DNA of 64,000 nt, taken from NCBI GenBank assembly GCA_013397845.1, contig VZTG01003219.1, forward strand, positions 162,745 through 226,744, given 5' to 3'. This stretch comes from Melanocharis versteri. Lineage: Eukaryota; Chordata; Aves; Passeriformes; Melanocharitidae. This document shows, one piece after another, positions 10,151-21,095 of the stretch (its first letter is position 1; the number at the start of each line of letters is the position of its first letter). The translations under genes were made by a program, and so were the position numbers. The notes under the pieces were generated by a model, which did no database searches, was not told where the DNA came from, and saw nothing but the letters and a program-made list of their open reading frames with translations.

Positions 10151-10817
10151 TCTTGGGGAAATGAGAACAGGGTGGGGGAGAGCGAGGAGGAGGAGGAGGC
10201 GGTGGCGGGGAAGCAGAGGTGAAGGCAGCGCCTGCCCCGGAAGATAAATGGCCACGGGGGATGCGGAGGGGATGGACGGGATGCTTTGGGAGCGGGGGTC
10301 CCCGCAGAGCTGTGCGGGGCACGGCTGGGGGCAGTGCCGGGGATGGAGCCCGGGCAGCGCAGCAGCGGCTCCCCGGTGCATCCCCAGCCCCGCTCCGGGG
10401 ACCGGGCAGCGAGTCCCGCTCATCCCCTGCTCCAGCAGCGACGGCTCCCGGCTCCTTCCCTCCCACCAGGGCAGGGAAAGCGTTGCTCTGACACGTGATT
10501 CGTATTTTTCTCTTCCCCAGCTAAAAATACAGATTTGGCCACGCCGAGAGGTCTAGGAAATCAATGTCATTGTCACCAGGCGCTGGCTGGCAGGACCCTC
10601 CCCTCCCCGATCCAGACAAAAAACGGAACGCTGCCATTTGACGTCTCCGAGCCGGAGCGCTCGCGCGGCTCCAGCGGAGCTGCCTTTAATCCAAAGTGAA
10701 ATGGGGCTAATTTTATCCCGGCAAGGTCGGGATGCTGCGAGCCCGGCGGGGCAGGAGCTGCTTGTCTCCAGGCAAAAGCTTCAGCCTCAAAAGACGCAGC
10801 TAAAGTTTGCCAAGGCA

Positions 10818-10874
10818 CCACCTGCCCGGCAAAGGTGTCACCTGCCCGGCAAAGGTGTCACCTGCCCGGCAAAG
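10818..10874. repeat. 20-bp tandem repeat, about 2.8 copies
   Basis: The unit CACCTGCCCGGCAAAGGTGT is repeated with perfect period. Each unit begins with an E-box (CACCTG) and is a partial inverted repeat (CACCT...AGGTG). Confidence 0.85.
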
Positions 10875-11702
10875 CCGCGGCTCCCCTGCCTCCCCTCCGA
10901 GGTCGCTCCCCGGTCTGGCCGGGAAGGCGGCCGGACATTCCGGGTCGCAGCCGCTGACCTTGGGCAGCGGCCGAGCGAAGGATGAGCAACACAATCACTG
11001 CTCTGAAAGGAAAATAATCCTGGTTTGGAGAGATCCTGGAGGAGCGGAGGGAAGAGGGATGGCGTGGCAGGTGTGGAATGGTGTGGGTGTGGGTGCGGCA
11101 TCCCGTAAAGCCAGATCCTTCCGATCTGGGAAGGCCAGGAAGGCCTGGCTGTGACACTCAGCTGCTGATCCCGCCTCGGATTTCATCCACCCCTCGGTTC
11201 CGGAGCTGGATTGTGCCCGGTTTTCCTCACAGACACTTTGTGAGGCACTGCAGGCCCAGCTAAAACACTGGGGGTTGGGAGTAAAAATAACTGGGAATGA
11301 TCCGCTCGTTGGGAGCACAATGATCAACGCCAAGCTGGCATCGCACGAAGTCCCACCCCAACCGCAAACAAGCCCTTTAAAAGGTAATATTTTGCCGCTA
11401 GGATGGTGCTTCAGCTCCCTGCTGACTCAGGAGGGGCCGTGGGATGCGGAGGGAGTTCCCACGCATCCCAGACGGGGAGGGGAGCGCAGGGTCCGGGCTG
11501 CCGGGGGCTTCCCCAGCCCGGCTCGGGGACACGGGGGGACGCCAGCCCGGCGTGGGGAGCATCCACGAACTGCGCTTCTCGGGGCTGATCCGCTTTCAAG
11601 AACTTCCAAAAATAGCGGCGGCACCGCGCTGGAATGGGCGTTGGGAGGAAGTGTGACTCATGTGCCACCCGGCGCCCCGGCGGAACCGGGCGGGCGCCCG
11701 AG

Positions 11703-11766
11703 CGGGAGTGCGGGAATGCGGGAGTGCGGGAGTGCGGGAGTGCGGGAGTGCGGGAGTGCGGGAGTG
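11703..11766. repeat. 8-bp CpG-containing tandem repeat, eight copies
   Basis: The unit CGGGAGTG is repeated eight times in perfect register with one variant (CGGGAATG). It lies in a GC-rich intergenic stretch. Confidence 0.92.
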
Positions 11767-13179
11767 CGGCAGGAATGGCAGCAGGCACCGGGGCAGCCCG
11801 ATGCTCTTTCTGGTGGCAGCAGACTGCCCACGGAGGGGACGCAGCTCGGGCTCGTCCCTGCCCGTCCTTCCCGCGGGGACCCGCTGCTGTCTGCGATGCC
11901 AGCTGCCGCGGATGATGGACAGATGTCAGTCAAGGCCTGGCAGCGGCCGAGGGCCCCGGCGGGACTCGCGGAGTGTCTCTGCTGGAGACAGACAGCAAAA
12001 ACTGTCCCGAGGTGGGGAAAAACCCAGGCTGCGCGGCGTGGGCAGGCTCAGCGGGCCCGTGGCCGGCGGCTGCAGGGAGACGTGACCTTGTGTGACGATC
12101 CGGCCACCTGCGGGAAGAGGGAGAGCGGAGCCGGCTGCACCTGCAGCCGCATCCCGCCCCAGCTCCCGGGCACAGCCGTGCCCGCTGGAAAGAGCCCTGT
12201 GAGCATCCCGCAGGGAAGAAGAGGTCGTGGCCAGGCCCTGCCAGGGGCTGGCTGCCTGTGCTTCAGCCTCAGCCAGCCGGGGGATCTCGGCTCGGGGCGC
12301 AGGGAAGCAGGAAGGTGCCGCAGGAATCTCTGCCGGCATCTCCCACCTGGCCCTGTGCTCCCCACGACGGGTTTGGACACATTTTTTCACCCAAAGGTGG
12401 TTTTTCCCCATGGAAAATGCAGTGTCTTTCAGCTGAAGGATGGGGGAGGGTGTCACCTTTGGGAGGAGGGGTTGATGGCAATTTTGGGGTGTGGAGAGGT
12501 GCCAGTGCCTGGTGGGGGGGATGGGGAGCACCCCCTGCTCTGAACACCCCCACCCCCCAAAGGGGGGGGTTATGGGCTCCAGCTCGCAGGCCTCCCACGT
12601 TGCCATGACAACTGCAGCATCCCAGCTTGGCAGGGATGGGAGATCTCCTCCATCCCATCACCGCCTCGCCCGGACACGGCTCCGGATCCAGCACGGGCAG
12701 CATCCCACACCCACGGGGGAGCACGAGGTGCTGCTCCTGCTGGCTCTGAGAGCTGGGCCGCGCTCCTCCCGATCCAGCCCTTCCTTCCCAACCCTCCCAG
12801 AGCCACACGGCTGCCAGGCCAGGGACAGGAGAGGTTTCTGCTCTTCAGATTTCTGGATTTGTGAGGTCCCAGCAAGCAGAGCATCCTCCAGGCTGCCCCC
12901 AAACCCTCCTGTCTTCTCTGTGGGGGACCAGTGGGCAGTGGGCTCCCAGATCATGGACCCTGCTCCCCCAGTTGCCCCAGATTTGGGGGCAGCAGAGCCC
13001 GGGGTGTCGCTGGGCTGGTGTTACCCCAGTTAATCGGAGCATCCTCACGGGCGGCTCTTGCTGTCTGCAGCTTCCCAACCCCTCAGCTCTGAGCCTGGAG
13101 AGATCCCGAGCTAATTCCTCGCTGACAGCAGTGGCACAGGGCTGGGGAGAAGCTTAGCTCCTCGTCTCAGAGGCTGCTG

Positions 13180-13312
13180 CACCTCCAGAAAAGTCGCATT
13201 TGAAGAGCATTAATACAAGATTAATCGAGGTTTTAATAAACAGCGAATCGAGCGCTAATGGAGCCCAACTTGTAAGCCATGTGTAACACCCCGGGGGCTT
13301 AAAATGCATCCA
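13180..13312. promoter_or_regulatory. AT-rich island with homeobox-like motifs, candidate conserved element
   Basis: It contains GAGCATTAATACAAGATTAA, TCGAGGTTTTAATAAACAGC and GAGCGCTAATGGAGCC in sequence, with clustered TAAT cores, in an otherwise GC-rich region. No repeat family or ORF explains it. The regulatory role is inferred. Confidence 0.4.
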
Positions 13313-14934
13313 GAACATGGCTGGAACATGCTGAAAGGGGATGTTAATCACCTCGTAGCCCTGAAGACACCGCAGGGGAAGGGAACTTTAGGGGAAAGGC
13401 TGCAGGTGAGCCTGGGGCACGACCTCACCCCTCCACTGCTTCAGGGCACAGGGATTTACAAGTGTTTCCCCGCCCCAGCCCTGGCACGAAGGCAGGCAGA
13501 GGAATTTGGGACACCTGAGTGCCCCCGGGGCTGGAGCCACAATGAAGGAAGGCCAGTTTATAAGGAATGGCCAGATGAGCCCTGGCGTGGAGCTATCCCC
13601 AGTCACGGAGGAGGGGGTGGTAACTGGGGACCATTTGGAGTGGGCAAACCCTGCAGCTGGCCTGGGGTCCCTCTCCCGGGGCTACCCCCCCTCCTGGACA
13701 GGAGCCCATCAGCACTGCCCTGGCTGAAGCCTCAGCACTTCCTCCCTCGGCTCCCAGATCCGATAATCCCAGACAGGGATTTAGATTCCGTCCGTCACCT
13801 CCAGCCTGAGGGAGGTGCAGCTCCCTCGGCCTCTGCTGGCCTCGCTCCAGCTTGTGGCACGTCTGCAGCCACTCGAGGGACGGGCCTGGTTTGAGGAGCA
13901 GGGCCAGGAGCCTTTCCCAAGGACCAAGGTCTAGTCCCAAAGTCCCCTTTTACCCCGTGAGCGTGGCTGGCTCTGCAGAGCTCCTGGGTCACACTGCCCC
14001 ACAGGGCTGGCCAGGATACCTGGGGTGTGCCAGGGCTGGCTGGATGCCCCCAGGCTGCCCAGACTACTGGCTTGGCTTCAGGGCCAGGGCGACTCCAGTA
14101 TTTGGAGGCTGCCAGCTGTGCTGGCTGGAGGCTGTGGGCTGGACACTGAGTCTGGCTGTGGCTGTGTGGGAGCTCAGCAGCTCAGGATGGATGGACTGTG
14201 CTGGTTTAGCGGTCAGGAGCTTCTCAGGGGTCTTTAGTTTGCTCCACAGCACCTCAGTCGCATCCATGTGTTTGGATATCTCCCTGTGGAGGAAGGAGCA
14301 GCTCTGCAGGACCCCAGGGCACCTGGGCTGGCAGCAGGGTTGAAGCAGCCCAGGATTCTCTGTCAGGAGCTGAACACCATCCTGGCTTCCAGGCTTCCCA
14401 GGAGGCTGGATCCTGGAGAAGGACAGGCCTGGGGTAAGAGACTGGGACCAGCACAACCGTGCCCTTTGTGTCAGTGACCTCCCTGCAGGACGAGGCATCC
14501 GGCTCCGAGTCACTGCCCAGCTTTCCCACCATTCCTGGGAGCCACTGGCTCCTGCTGCTCCACAGCCCTCAGGGAGACATCCACTGGCCAGCCTGCTGTG
14601 AGAGGGAATCAGCCACCGCCAGCTCAGGATCTCCTGCCAGAGAGCATGTTGCTCAGGATTGTGCACCCAGAGTCACCGCTCAGAGCTGGACTTGCAGCTG
14701 GTGGGTGTTCAAAGGGCTCCAGAGCCCCACGAGTTCCTGTGAGGCACGAGCCAAAAGCACTCTCCAGCCTCCAAGCAGTGGCTGCCAGCTGAGGGACAAT
14801 GGCCAGCTGAGGCAGAGGAGCAGGGACAGCCGTTCTACCTCACCCTGCTCCCTCCTTCCCTCTCTCTGTCTGCTGAAGTCCCTCAGGGGTCAGTGCCAGG
14901 CAGGTCAGCCAGCTCATCACAGCACCCAGGTCAC

Positions 14935-15430
14935 AGAATTCCAGAGTAGTTCAGCTTGGAAGAGACCACTGGAGCTCCCCTGGTCGCAGCTCCCTGCTCC
15001 AGCAGGGTCCCCCAGAGCATGTTGCTCAGGATTGTGTCCGGATGGCTCTCGAATATCCGCAGGGAAGGAGACTCTGCAGCCTCTCTGGGCAGCCGGGGCC
15101 AGTGCTCGGCCACTGCACGGGGAGGAAGTTCTTCCTCATGCTGATGGTTTAGTGGGAATGGTCAGAGGTTGGACTCGCTGATTTTGGAGGTCTTTTCCAT
15201 CCCTAACGATTCCATATCCAGGTGGAACTCCTGGGATCAGTTCCTGCCCACTGCTGGGCCCTGGAGCAGAGCCTGGGCCCTGCTCGGAGCCCTCCCTGCA
15301 CACAGGGACACCCGGGGCTGAGGGCCCCTCTCAGCTGGGGCTCCTCTCGAGGCTGAGCAGCCCCAGCTCCCTCAGCCTTTCCTCACAGGGAGATGCTCCG
15401 GGCCCCTCACCACTGTCTTGGGCAAACCAG
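14935..15430 (-). mobile_element. Antisense CR1 copy split by a second CR1 tail
   Basis: 14935-15138 and about 15225-15430 read as CR1 on the minus strand (ACAGAATTCCAGAGTAGTTC at the 3' tail, and a GCTCCCTCAGCCTTTCCTCA segment further 5'). Between them lies a CR1 3' end in the opposite direction (listed separately). This is a nested insertion. Confidence 0.75.
15139..15224 (+). mobile_element. Sense CR1 3'-tail fragment nested in an antisense CR1
   Basis: TGATGGTTTAGTGGGAATGG through GTTGGACTCGCTGATTTTGG to CTAACGATTCCAT matches the CR1 3' end in the + direction. It interrupts the surrounding minus-strand copy and so inserted later. Confidence 0.7.
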
Positions 15431-16426
15431 TCACAAACAGGCCCAGTGGAGCCACCTGAGGATCCTGAGCACCTGCAGCATCTTGGTGATCTTACCGGAA
15501 ACATGTTTTCATCTTCAAAATCATCTCTGAAAGCTCACAAAGATGTCAGGAGGCTCCTGATGGCCAGAAAATGGCCAACATCCCACAGGTGTGCAAGGAG
15601 GAGACTCCAGGGGTCTGATCCATCAGTTCCCCTGGCAGAGCGGCCAAGCACAGCCCCAGGATTGGGGCAGGAGCTCAGCAGAGCCCCAGCTGAGGCTTAA
15701 ATATCCCCCCAGCTGTGGATGGGTGGGTGGATGGATGGATGGATGGATGAACAGACAGATGGATGGACGGATGGATGGGTGAGTGGGTGGATGGGTGGAT
15801 GGATGGACGGATGGATGGACGGATGGATGGATGGATGGATACACACCCTACAGCCCCTCAGCTGAGCTCCCCAGGAGTTTCTGCAGGACCAGCAGCCCCG
15901 GTTTGACCCCACACCATGTGAAACTGTCCTGGCAGAGCTTCTGCCTTGGTTTACTGGATCAAACTGGTCACTCCTGGGGACGGGCAGTGGCGTTGCTGCT
16001 GGGCCGTGGCCGTGCCAGGGTCAGGTGAGCCCAGACGTGGCACTGCCAGCCCTGGTGTCCTGCATGACCCAGTTAGAGCATCCAGTGAGCTCCTGCGCGT
16101 TTTCCTGGCTGAGCACCGCTGCTCCCTGGTGTAATTACCCGCGGGTGACTCAGCCCGGCCCCGTTTATCAGCGCCCGCACACAAAGCGCCCTTTGTGCTC
16201 CTCCAGCCCCGCAGGGGGATTGCCAAGCACCAATTAACCACCGGCTCTGCTGCCACAGGCCTGGAGGTGCTGCCCTGGGAAGGGGGAGATCAAGGATTGG
16301 AGAAGGGCCACTGCCTGCCCCATGGGACAGAACTGGGACTGGAGCCCAGGTCCTGATCCCACCCCAGGACGACAGTGGTGAGGCAAAAACATCCCCTGCC
16401 AGGGCCCCGCCACCACCCCTGAAATA
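15431..16426. other. Intergenic DNA, no gene recognised
   Basis: Non-coding sequence with a tetranucleotide array at 15716-15841. Otherwise I see no gene, RNA or repeat family. Confidence 0.5.
15716..15841. repeat. (GGAT)n tetranucleotide microsatellite
   Basis: About 125 bp of GGAT/GGGT/GGAC units, interrupted once by GAACAGACAGA. It keeps several frames open on both strands (His/Pro/Ser on minus, Asp/Gly/Trp on plus), which are not genes. Confidence 0.95.
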
Positions 16427-16780
16427 TCACAGTCATGGAGTGAGAGTTGGGTTGGAAGGGACCTTAAAGATCATCCAACACCCCTGCCATGGCAGGGACA
16501 CCTTCCACTGTCCCAGGCTGCTCCAAGCCCTGTCCAGCCTGGCCTTGGACACTGCCAGGGATCCAGGGGCAGCCACAGCTTCTCTGGGCACCCTGTGCCT
16601 GGGCCTTCTCACCGTCACAGGGAACAGTTCCTTCCCAATATCCCATCCATCCCTGCCCTCTGGCAGTGGGAAGCCATTCCCTGTGTCCTGTCCCTCCATC
16701 CCTTGTCCCCAGTCCCTCTGCAGCTCTCCTGGAGCCCCTTGAGGCCCTGGAAGGGGCTCTGAGCTCTCCCTGGAGATCAG
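16427..16780 (-). mobile_element. CR1 LINE fragment, antisense
   Basis: It begins with the reverse complement of the CR1 tail (GTTGGAAGGGACCTTAAAGA) and proceeds through CCTTGGACACTGCCAGGGAT and CCAATATCCCATC to CTCCTGGAGCCCCTTGAGGC. It is 5' truncated. Confidence 0.9.
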
Positions 16781-18674
16781 CAGTGGCTCGTGGCCAAGAG
16801 AGGTGCTTTTGGCTCTGTCAGCCAGAGCAAGGCAGGTATTTGTGGGCATGGGAGGTGCGTGGCACAGGATTATCGAGTTTGGTGAGTATGGATGATCCAA
16901 GGACAGCTCCAGCAGGTCCAGCAACTCCTCCTGCTTCCCGAGCCAGCCGTGGACCTCAGGAGATGAAACCCAAGTGCCCAATTTCAAGTTTGCTGAGAGG
17001 GCAGCAAATCCTGTTGGCTGTGCAGTAATTCCCAGGCTGGCGGGTCTGAGTGGCAACATGGGACATTCCCAGGGCTCATGTGCACAGGAGCAGAAGCGTT
17101 TTTGGGGTGGAAGAGTCAGTCTGGCCAGGCTGAGAGCGTTGAGCAGTCGGTGTGGCTGCCCTGGTGGCTGCAGAGGGTCGGCAGAGCTGGCACCCAGCTC
17201 CCCCAGCAGCGGCTGGGTGCTAAGCCTGGGGCAGAGCCCCCGGAGAGGGGCACGGCCCGGCTGTGCCCAGTGGGGATGAGCTGCTGCTGCAGCTCCCNCC
17301 TGCCCAGCTCCTGCAGCTCCCCGCCAGCCCCTGCCCCAGCCCAGCCCCTGCCCCTGCCCTGCTCCGGCCGATAAGGGTCTCCTCAGATCACCGGTGGGGT
17401 GCCAGTGTCCCCCTGCTGCTGGGGACAGCCGGGCAGGAATTAGCAGGGTGGTAATTAGTTCAGTCTGTCCTTGGCACAGAGGAGCTACAAAGCTACAGCA
17501 GGAGCGAGGCTCTGCCCATGCCCTCGATAGGGGAAAGCATCCGGCACCTCGGCGGCCCCGGGGACACCAATCCTTCCCGAGGAGGGACAAAGGGCTCACC
17601 TGAGAGCTCCCCAGGCGTGTGAATAAACACACTGTGCCCACCCCAGGGCACAGCAGGGTGTGGGGAGCTGCCCCTAAAGGGAGCAGATCAGGCTGGGGAA
17701 ATGGGATATGGACACCAGGCACCGTGTTCCCATCTGTGCCGTGGCAGGAGCCTAAGGAGTTAACAGCAAATGCCACCTCCTGTATTTTATCTCTCCTCCA
17801 TTGAGGCAGCTCTGACACTGGCAGCAGAACAATGCAAAATTCTGATTAGCTCTGGTTTTCCAGCAAGAGGGGAGGCACAGGAGGGTGGGGATTTAATACT
17901 ATTCTGCATAATTTTTAATCTAAATTCCATTTCTTTTCTTTTCTTTCTCCAGGAAGCAAACAATCTAGGGGGTTTTGTACTCAATTTCTTGCTTTCATAA
18001 TCTAAATGAATTGTTTGCAAGTAGGAGCCAGCTGCAAAGCTGGCAATCTCGGATCAAATCTGCCTTTCTCCTAGTTCTTTCAATCATTAATTTGCTCCTC
18101 AGCTCTGATTAGCTAATCCTGGCTGCCTTGTGGCAGTTTCCAGGGAAAAACAGTGCGAGAGCTGCAGCTCCCATTGATGGAGCCGGAGCTGACAGCTGGG
18201 TGACGGGATTGATTCCTGGTGGCTCGTGGAGCTCCTGGTTGTCACTTCTCCAGAGACAAGTGGGGTATTCTCTAGGAGAAAAGGCTGGCAGGGTTATTTC
18301 TGGAATGCTGGCATTTTGGAAATACCAGAGGATGATGCTTTCCCCTGCTCTGCGCAGGGTGTGCGAGTTCGTTACGCTCAGATTAATTAGCTGGGCTTTA
18401 AAATAGGAACCCAAGGCCCCGCAGCAGATCCTTGCTCAGAGATATCTGGGTGCTGCCCCATTTTTGGGATGTTGCTGCCGTGCCTGGGGGACGTGGCAGA
18501 GCTGCCACCTCCATTCCCGAGGTGGGAAACTGAGGCATGGAGCTTTGCCTGCTGGTGGAAGGAGGCTCGTGGAGCTCAAGCCTCAGCAGGGATGTCTGGA
18601 AGGGAGTGGGAAATGGGATGTGCTTTGTGCCAGGCCCTGGTTTGTTACACAGTGAATTAATCTTTACTCAGAGG
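16781..18674. other. Intergenic DNA with an assembly gap and an AT-rich element
   Basis: No gene recognised. A single N at 17298 lies in a CTCCTGCAG-rich low-complexity stretch. The right half carries the AT-rich candidate element at 17870-18125. Confidence 0.5.
17870..18125. promoter_or_regulatory. AT-rich candidate conserved non-coding element
   Basis: About 250 bp of non-repetitive AT-rich DNA with repeated homeobox-type cores (TTTAATACTATTCTGC, CATAATTTTTAATC, ATCATTAATTTGC, GATTAGCTAATCC). It ends at a return to GC-rich sequence and also contains a perfect short hairpin at 18027-18044. No ORF or repeat family explains it. Confidence 0.4.
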
Positions 18675-18679
18675 CTGCT

Positions 18680-18866
18680 GAGGCCCTGGCACAGGGTGCC
18701 CAGAGAAGCTGTGGCTGCCCCTGGGTCCCTGGCAGTGTCCAAGGCCAGGCTGGACGTGGCTTGGAGCCACCTGGGATAGTGGGAGGTGTCCCTGCCCATG
18801 GCAGGGGTTGGGATGGGATGGGCTTTAAGATCCCTTCACACCAAAACCATTCACAATTCTCTGATT
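18680..18866 (+). mobile_element. CR1 LINE 3'-end fragment, sense
   Basis: CCCAGAGAAGCTGTGGCTGC to GGTTGGGATGGGATGGGC and a terminal CACAATTCTCTGATTTT. It is a short, 5'-truncated CR1 tail. Confidence 0.9.
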
Positions 18867-19484
18867 TTATGAATTAATTCTATGAATTAAGAGTTGTGGT
18901 CTCAGCTCCTGGGAGTGCTCCTGCCAAGCCCGGATGTGCTGGGGGTGTCCCACTGGGATGTCACCTCCCCAGGCTGACTGCTGGCACTCACCAGAGCATC
19001 CCCTCGTGATGTCCCTGCGATCCCAGTCGCACCGGTGTGAGGGCCCAGCTGGGAGGGACAGGGCTCTGTGACCCTTGTGTCACCAGGCTGGCTGGGTCAG
19101 GGCTGCTGCTGGCCCCGTGTGCCCCTTGCTGGCATGCAGCTCCACAGGGCTGCTCCCTCAGCTGCTGTCTTTATTCCATTCCTTTTCCAGATCAAATTCC
19201 CCGAGTGCTGGGGGTGGATCCTTTTAATTTTCATTTGTTTCAAAGCCGTACAGGGCTTACAAGCATGACAGAAATGCGCCTGGAGTGCAGGAAATGGCCT
19301 ACTTATCTGCAGGAGCAGAGCAGGCTCCTCCAGCACGCTGCCTCCAAGGACCTCGTCCTCCCCAGGGCCCAGGGCAGCTGCCTGCTTCCCTCTCCAGCTC
19401 CTTCCTGGGGATGTTTGGTCCTACCACAAAGCCCAAAGAGCCCGTGCAGGCAGAACAGTGCTGGGGAGCACAGGCTGGGAGAAA

Positions 19485-19615
19485 CTTCCAGGGTTGGACA
19501 GGGCTTGGAGCAACCTGGGCTAGTGGAAGGTGTCCCTGCCCACAGCAGGGGGTGGCACTGGATGAGTTTTAAGGTTTCTTCCAATCCAAACCAGTCTGGG
19601 ACTCTGTGATTCTGA
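19485..19615 (+). mobile_element. CR1 LINE 3'-end fragment, sense (inside duplicated block)
   Basis: GGACAGGGCTTGGAGCAACC through AAGGTTTCTTCCAATCC and GACTCTGTGATTCTG. Most of it recurs exactly at 20074-20180 because of the direct duplication. Confidence 0.9.
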
Positions 19616-20072
19616 CACTGAAATGCTGGGTGAGGTCAGGCCTGTGTCCCCCCTCCCACCCAGCTGGCTGTGACAATCTCTTTTGGTAGTTTAGAGAAGG
19701 GCAGGGGCTGTGTTAGGCCTGGTACCTGCTGAGGAAGCCAGGCTTGCAGGGCCAGAGCTCCGACAGCTTTGGGATTTACTGGGCACTTCCATGTCGTCTG
19801 CAAAGGGACAGGTCTCAGAGGTGTCACCTTCTCGCAGTTTGTGCGAGCTGGGAAGGAGAAGAGCTCACCCCAGGCTCTCCTGGAGGGAAAGGCTGTGCAA
19901 AGAAGGGGCTCAGGTGCCCCCAGCACCCAGAGCTGGGCTGGCCAGGGAGCTGCACATTGCTCTGCCCTCACCTCCAGGACACTCACAGGGACTGTCCCTG
20001 TCACCTCTGCCATGGCAGGAGCCAGAAACATGCACAGAATGATGGAATATCCTGGGCTGGAAGGCACCCAAA
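19510..20072. repeat. 563-bp direct duplication, left copy
   Basis: This block is the same, as far as I can check, as 20074-20636. The two copies are separated by one N. Translations across both copies agree residue for residue over more than 140 codons on the minus strand and 110 on the plus strand. The absence of divergence and the single N at the seam point to overlapping contigs joined without merging rather than a true duplication. Confidence 0.9.
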
Positions 20073-20073
20073 N

Positions 20074-20636
20074 GCAACCTGGGCTAGTGGAAGGTGTCCC
20101 TGCCCACAGCAGGGGGTGGCACTGGATGAGTTTTAAGGTTTCTTCCAATCCAAACCAGTCTGGGACTCTGTGATTCTGACACTGAAATGCTGGGTGAGGT
20201 CAGGCCTGTGTCCCCCCTCCCACCCAGCTGGCTGTGACAATCTCTTTTGGTAGTTTAGAGAAGGGCAGGGGCTGTGTTAGGCCTGGTACCTGCTGAGGAA
20301 GCCAGGCTTGCAGGGCCAGAGCTCCGACAGCTTTGGGATTTACTGGGCACTTCCATGTCGTCTGCAAAGGGACAGGTCTCAGAGGTGTCACCTTCTCGCA
20401 GTTTGTGCGAGCTGGGAAGGAGAAGAGCTCACCCCAGGCTCTCCTGGAGGGAAAGGCTGTGCAAAGAAGGGGCTCAGGTGCCCCCAGCACCCAGAGCTGG
20501 GCTGGCCAGGGAGCTGCACATTGCTCTGCCCTCACCTCCAGGACACTCACAGGGACTGTCCCTGTCACCTCTGCCATGGCAGGAGCCAGAAACATGCACA
20601 GAATGATGGAATATCCTGGGCTGGAAGGCACCCAAA
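20074..20636. repeat. 563-bp direct duplication, right copy
   Basis: The right-hand copy of 19510-20072, starting immediately after N20073 at GCAACCTGGGCTAGTGG and ending at GGAAGGCACCCAAA. It continues into an antisense CR1 that is cut off in the left copy, which supports an assembly-end artefact. Confidence 0.9.
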
Positions 20637-21095
20637 AGGATCATGGATCCAACTCCTGGCCCTGCACAGACACCCCAACAATCCCACCCTGTGCATCCCT
20701 GGCAGCGCTGTCCAAACATTCCTGGAGCTCTGGCAGCCTCGGGGCCGTGCCCATTCCCTGGGGAGCCTGGGCAGTGCCCAGCACCCTCTGGGGGAAGAAC
20801 CTTTCCCTGATCTCCAGCCTGACCCTGCCCTGGCCCAGCTCCAGCCATTCCCTGGTTCTGTCCCTGTCACACAGAGCAGAGATCTTGGGAGGAGCTGCAG
20901 CCCCCGCTGAGCTCTGCCCTCAGTCTCCTTCTCCAGCTGAACAATCCAAGCGCTCTCAGCTGCTCCTCAGACCCTTCCCCATCCTCATGTCCCTTCTTTG
21001 GACACTCTCCAACAGCTTCAGATCCTTCTGATATTGTGGCACCCACAACTGCCCCAGACCCGAGGTGAGGCCACACCAAAGCAGAGTCTAAGTCT
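20592..21095 (-). mobile_element. CR1 LINE fragment, antisense
   Basis: It starts at the reversed CR1 tail (AGAATGATGGAATATCCTGG), passes through CATTCCCTGGGGAGCCTGGG and CCCTTCTTTGGACACTCTCC, and ends near GCCCCAGACCCGAGGTGAGG. At about 500 bp it is one of the longer copies. Confidence 0.9.

Larger units (their letters stand above)
9863..14934. other. GC-rich intergenic region downstream of SBK1
   Basis: No coding gene recognised. Long open frames, for example the 422-codon one at 11275-12543, translate to low-complexity Gly/Arg/Pro-rich sequence. The region contains two short tandem arrays (10818-10874 and 11703-11766), AT-rich islands at about 10075-10150 and 13180-13310, and a possible small antisense CR1 remnant near 14640-14690 (the same GAGCATGTTGCTCAGGATTG string as in the CR1 copy at 15.0 kb). 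Confidence 0.6.

Noticed and set aside
11275..12543. A 422-codon plus-strand open frame.
   Set aside because: The composition is GC-driven, it runs through an 8-bp tandem array, and it has no recognisable domain.
15623..15912. His/Pro/Ser-rich minus-strand frames.
   Set aside because: They are translations of the GGAT microsatellite.
16433..17818. A 461-codon minus-strand open frame.
   Set aside because: It reads through an antisense CR1 tail and low-complexity sequence with an N. No reverse transcriptase motif is present.
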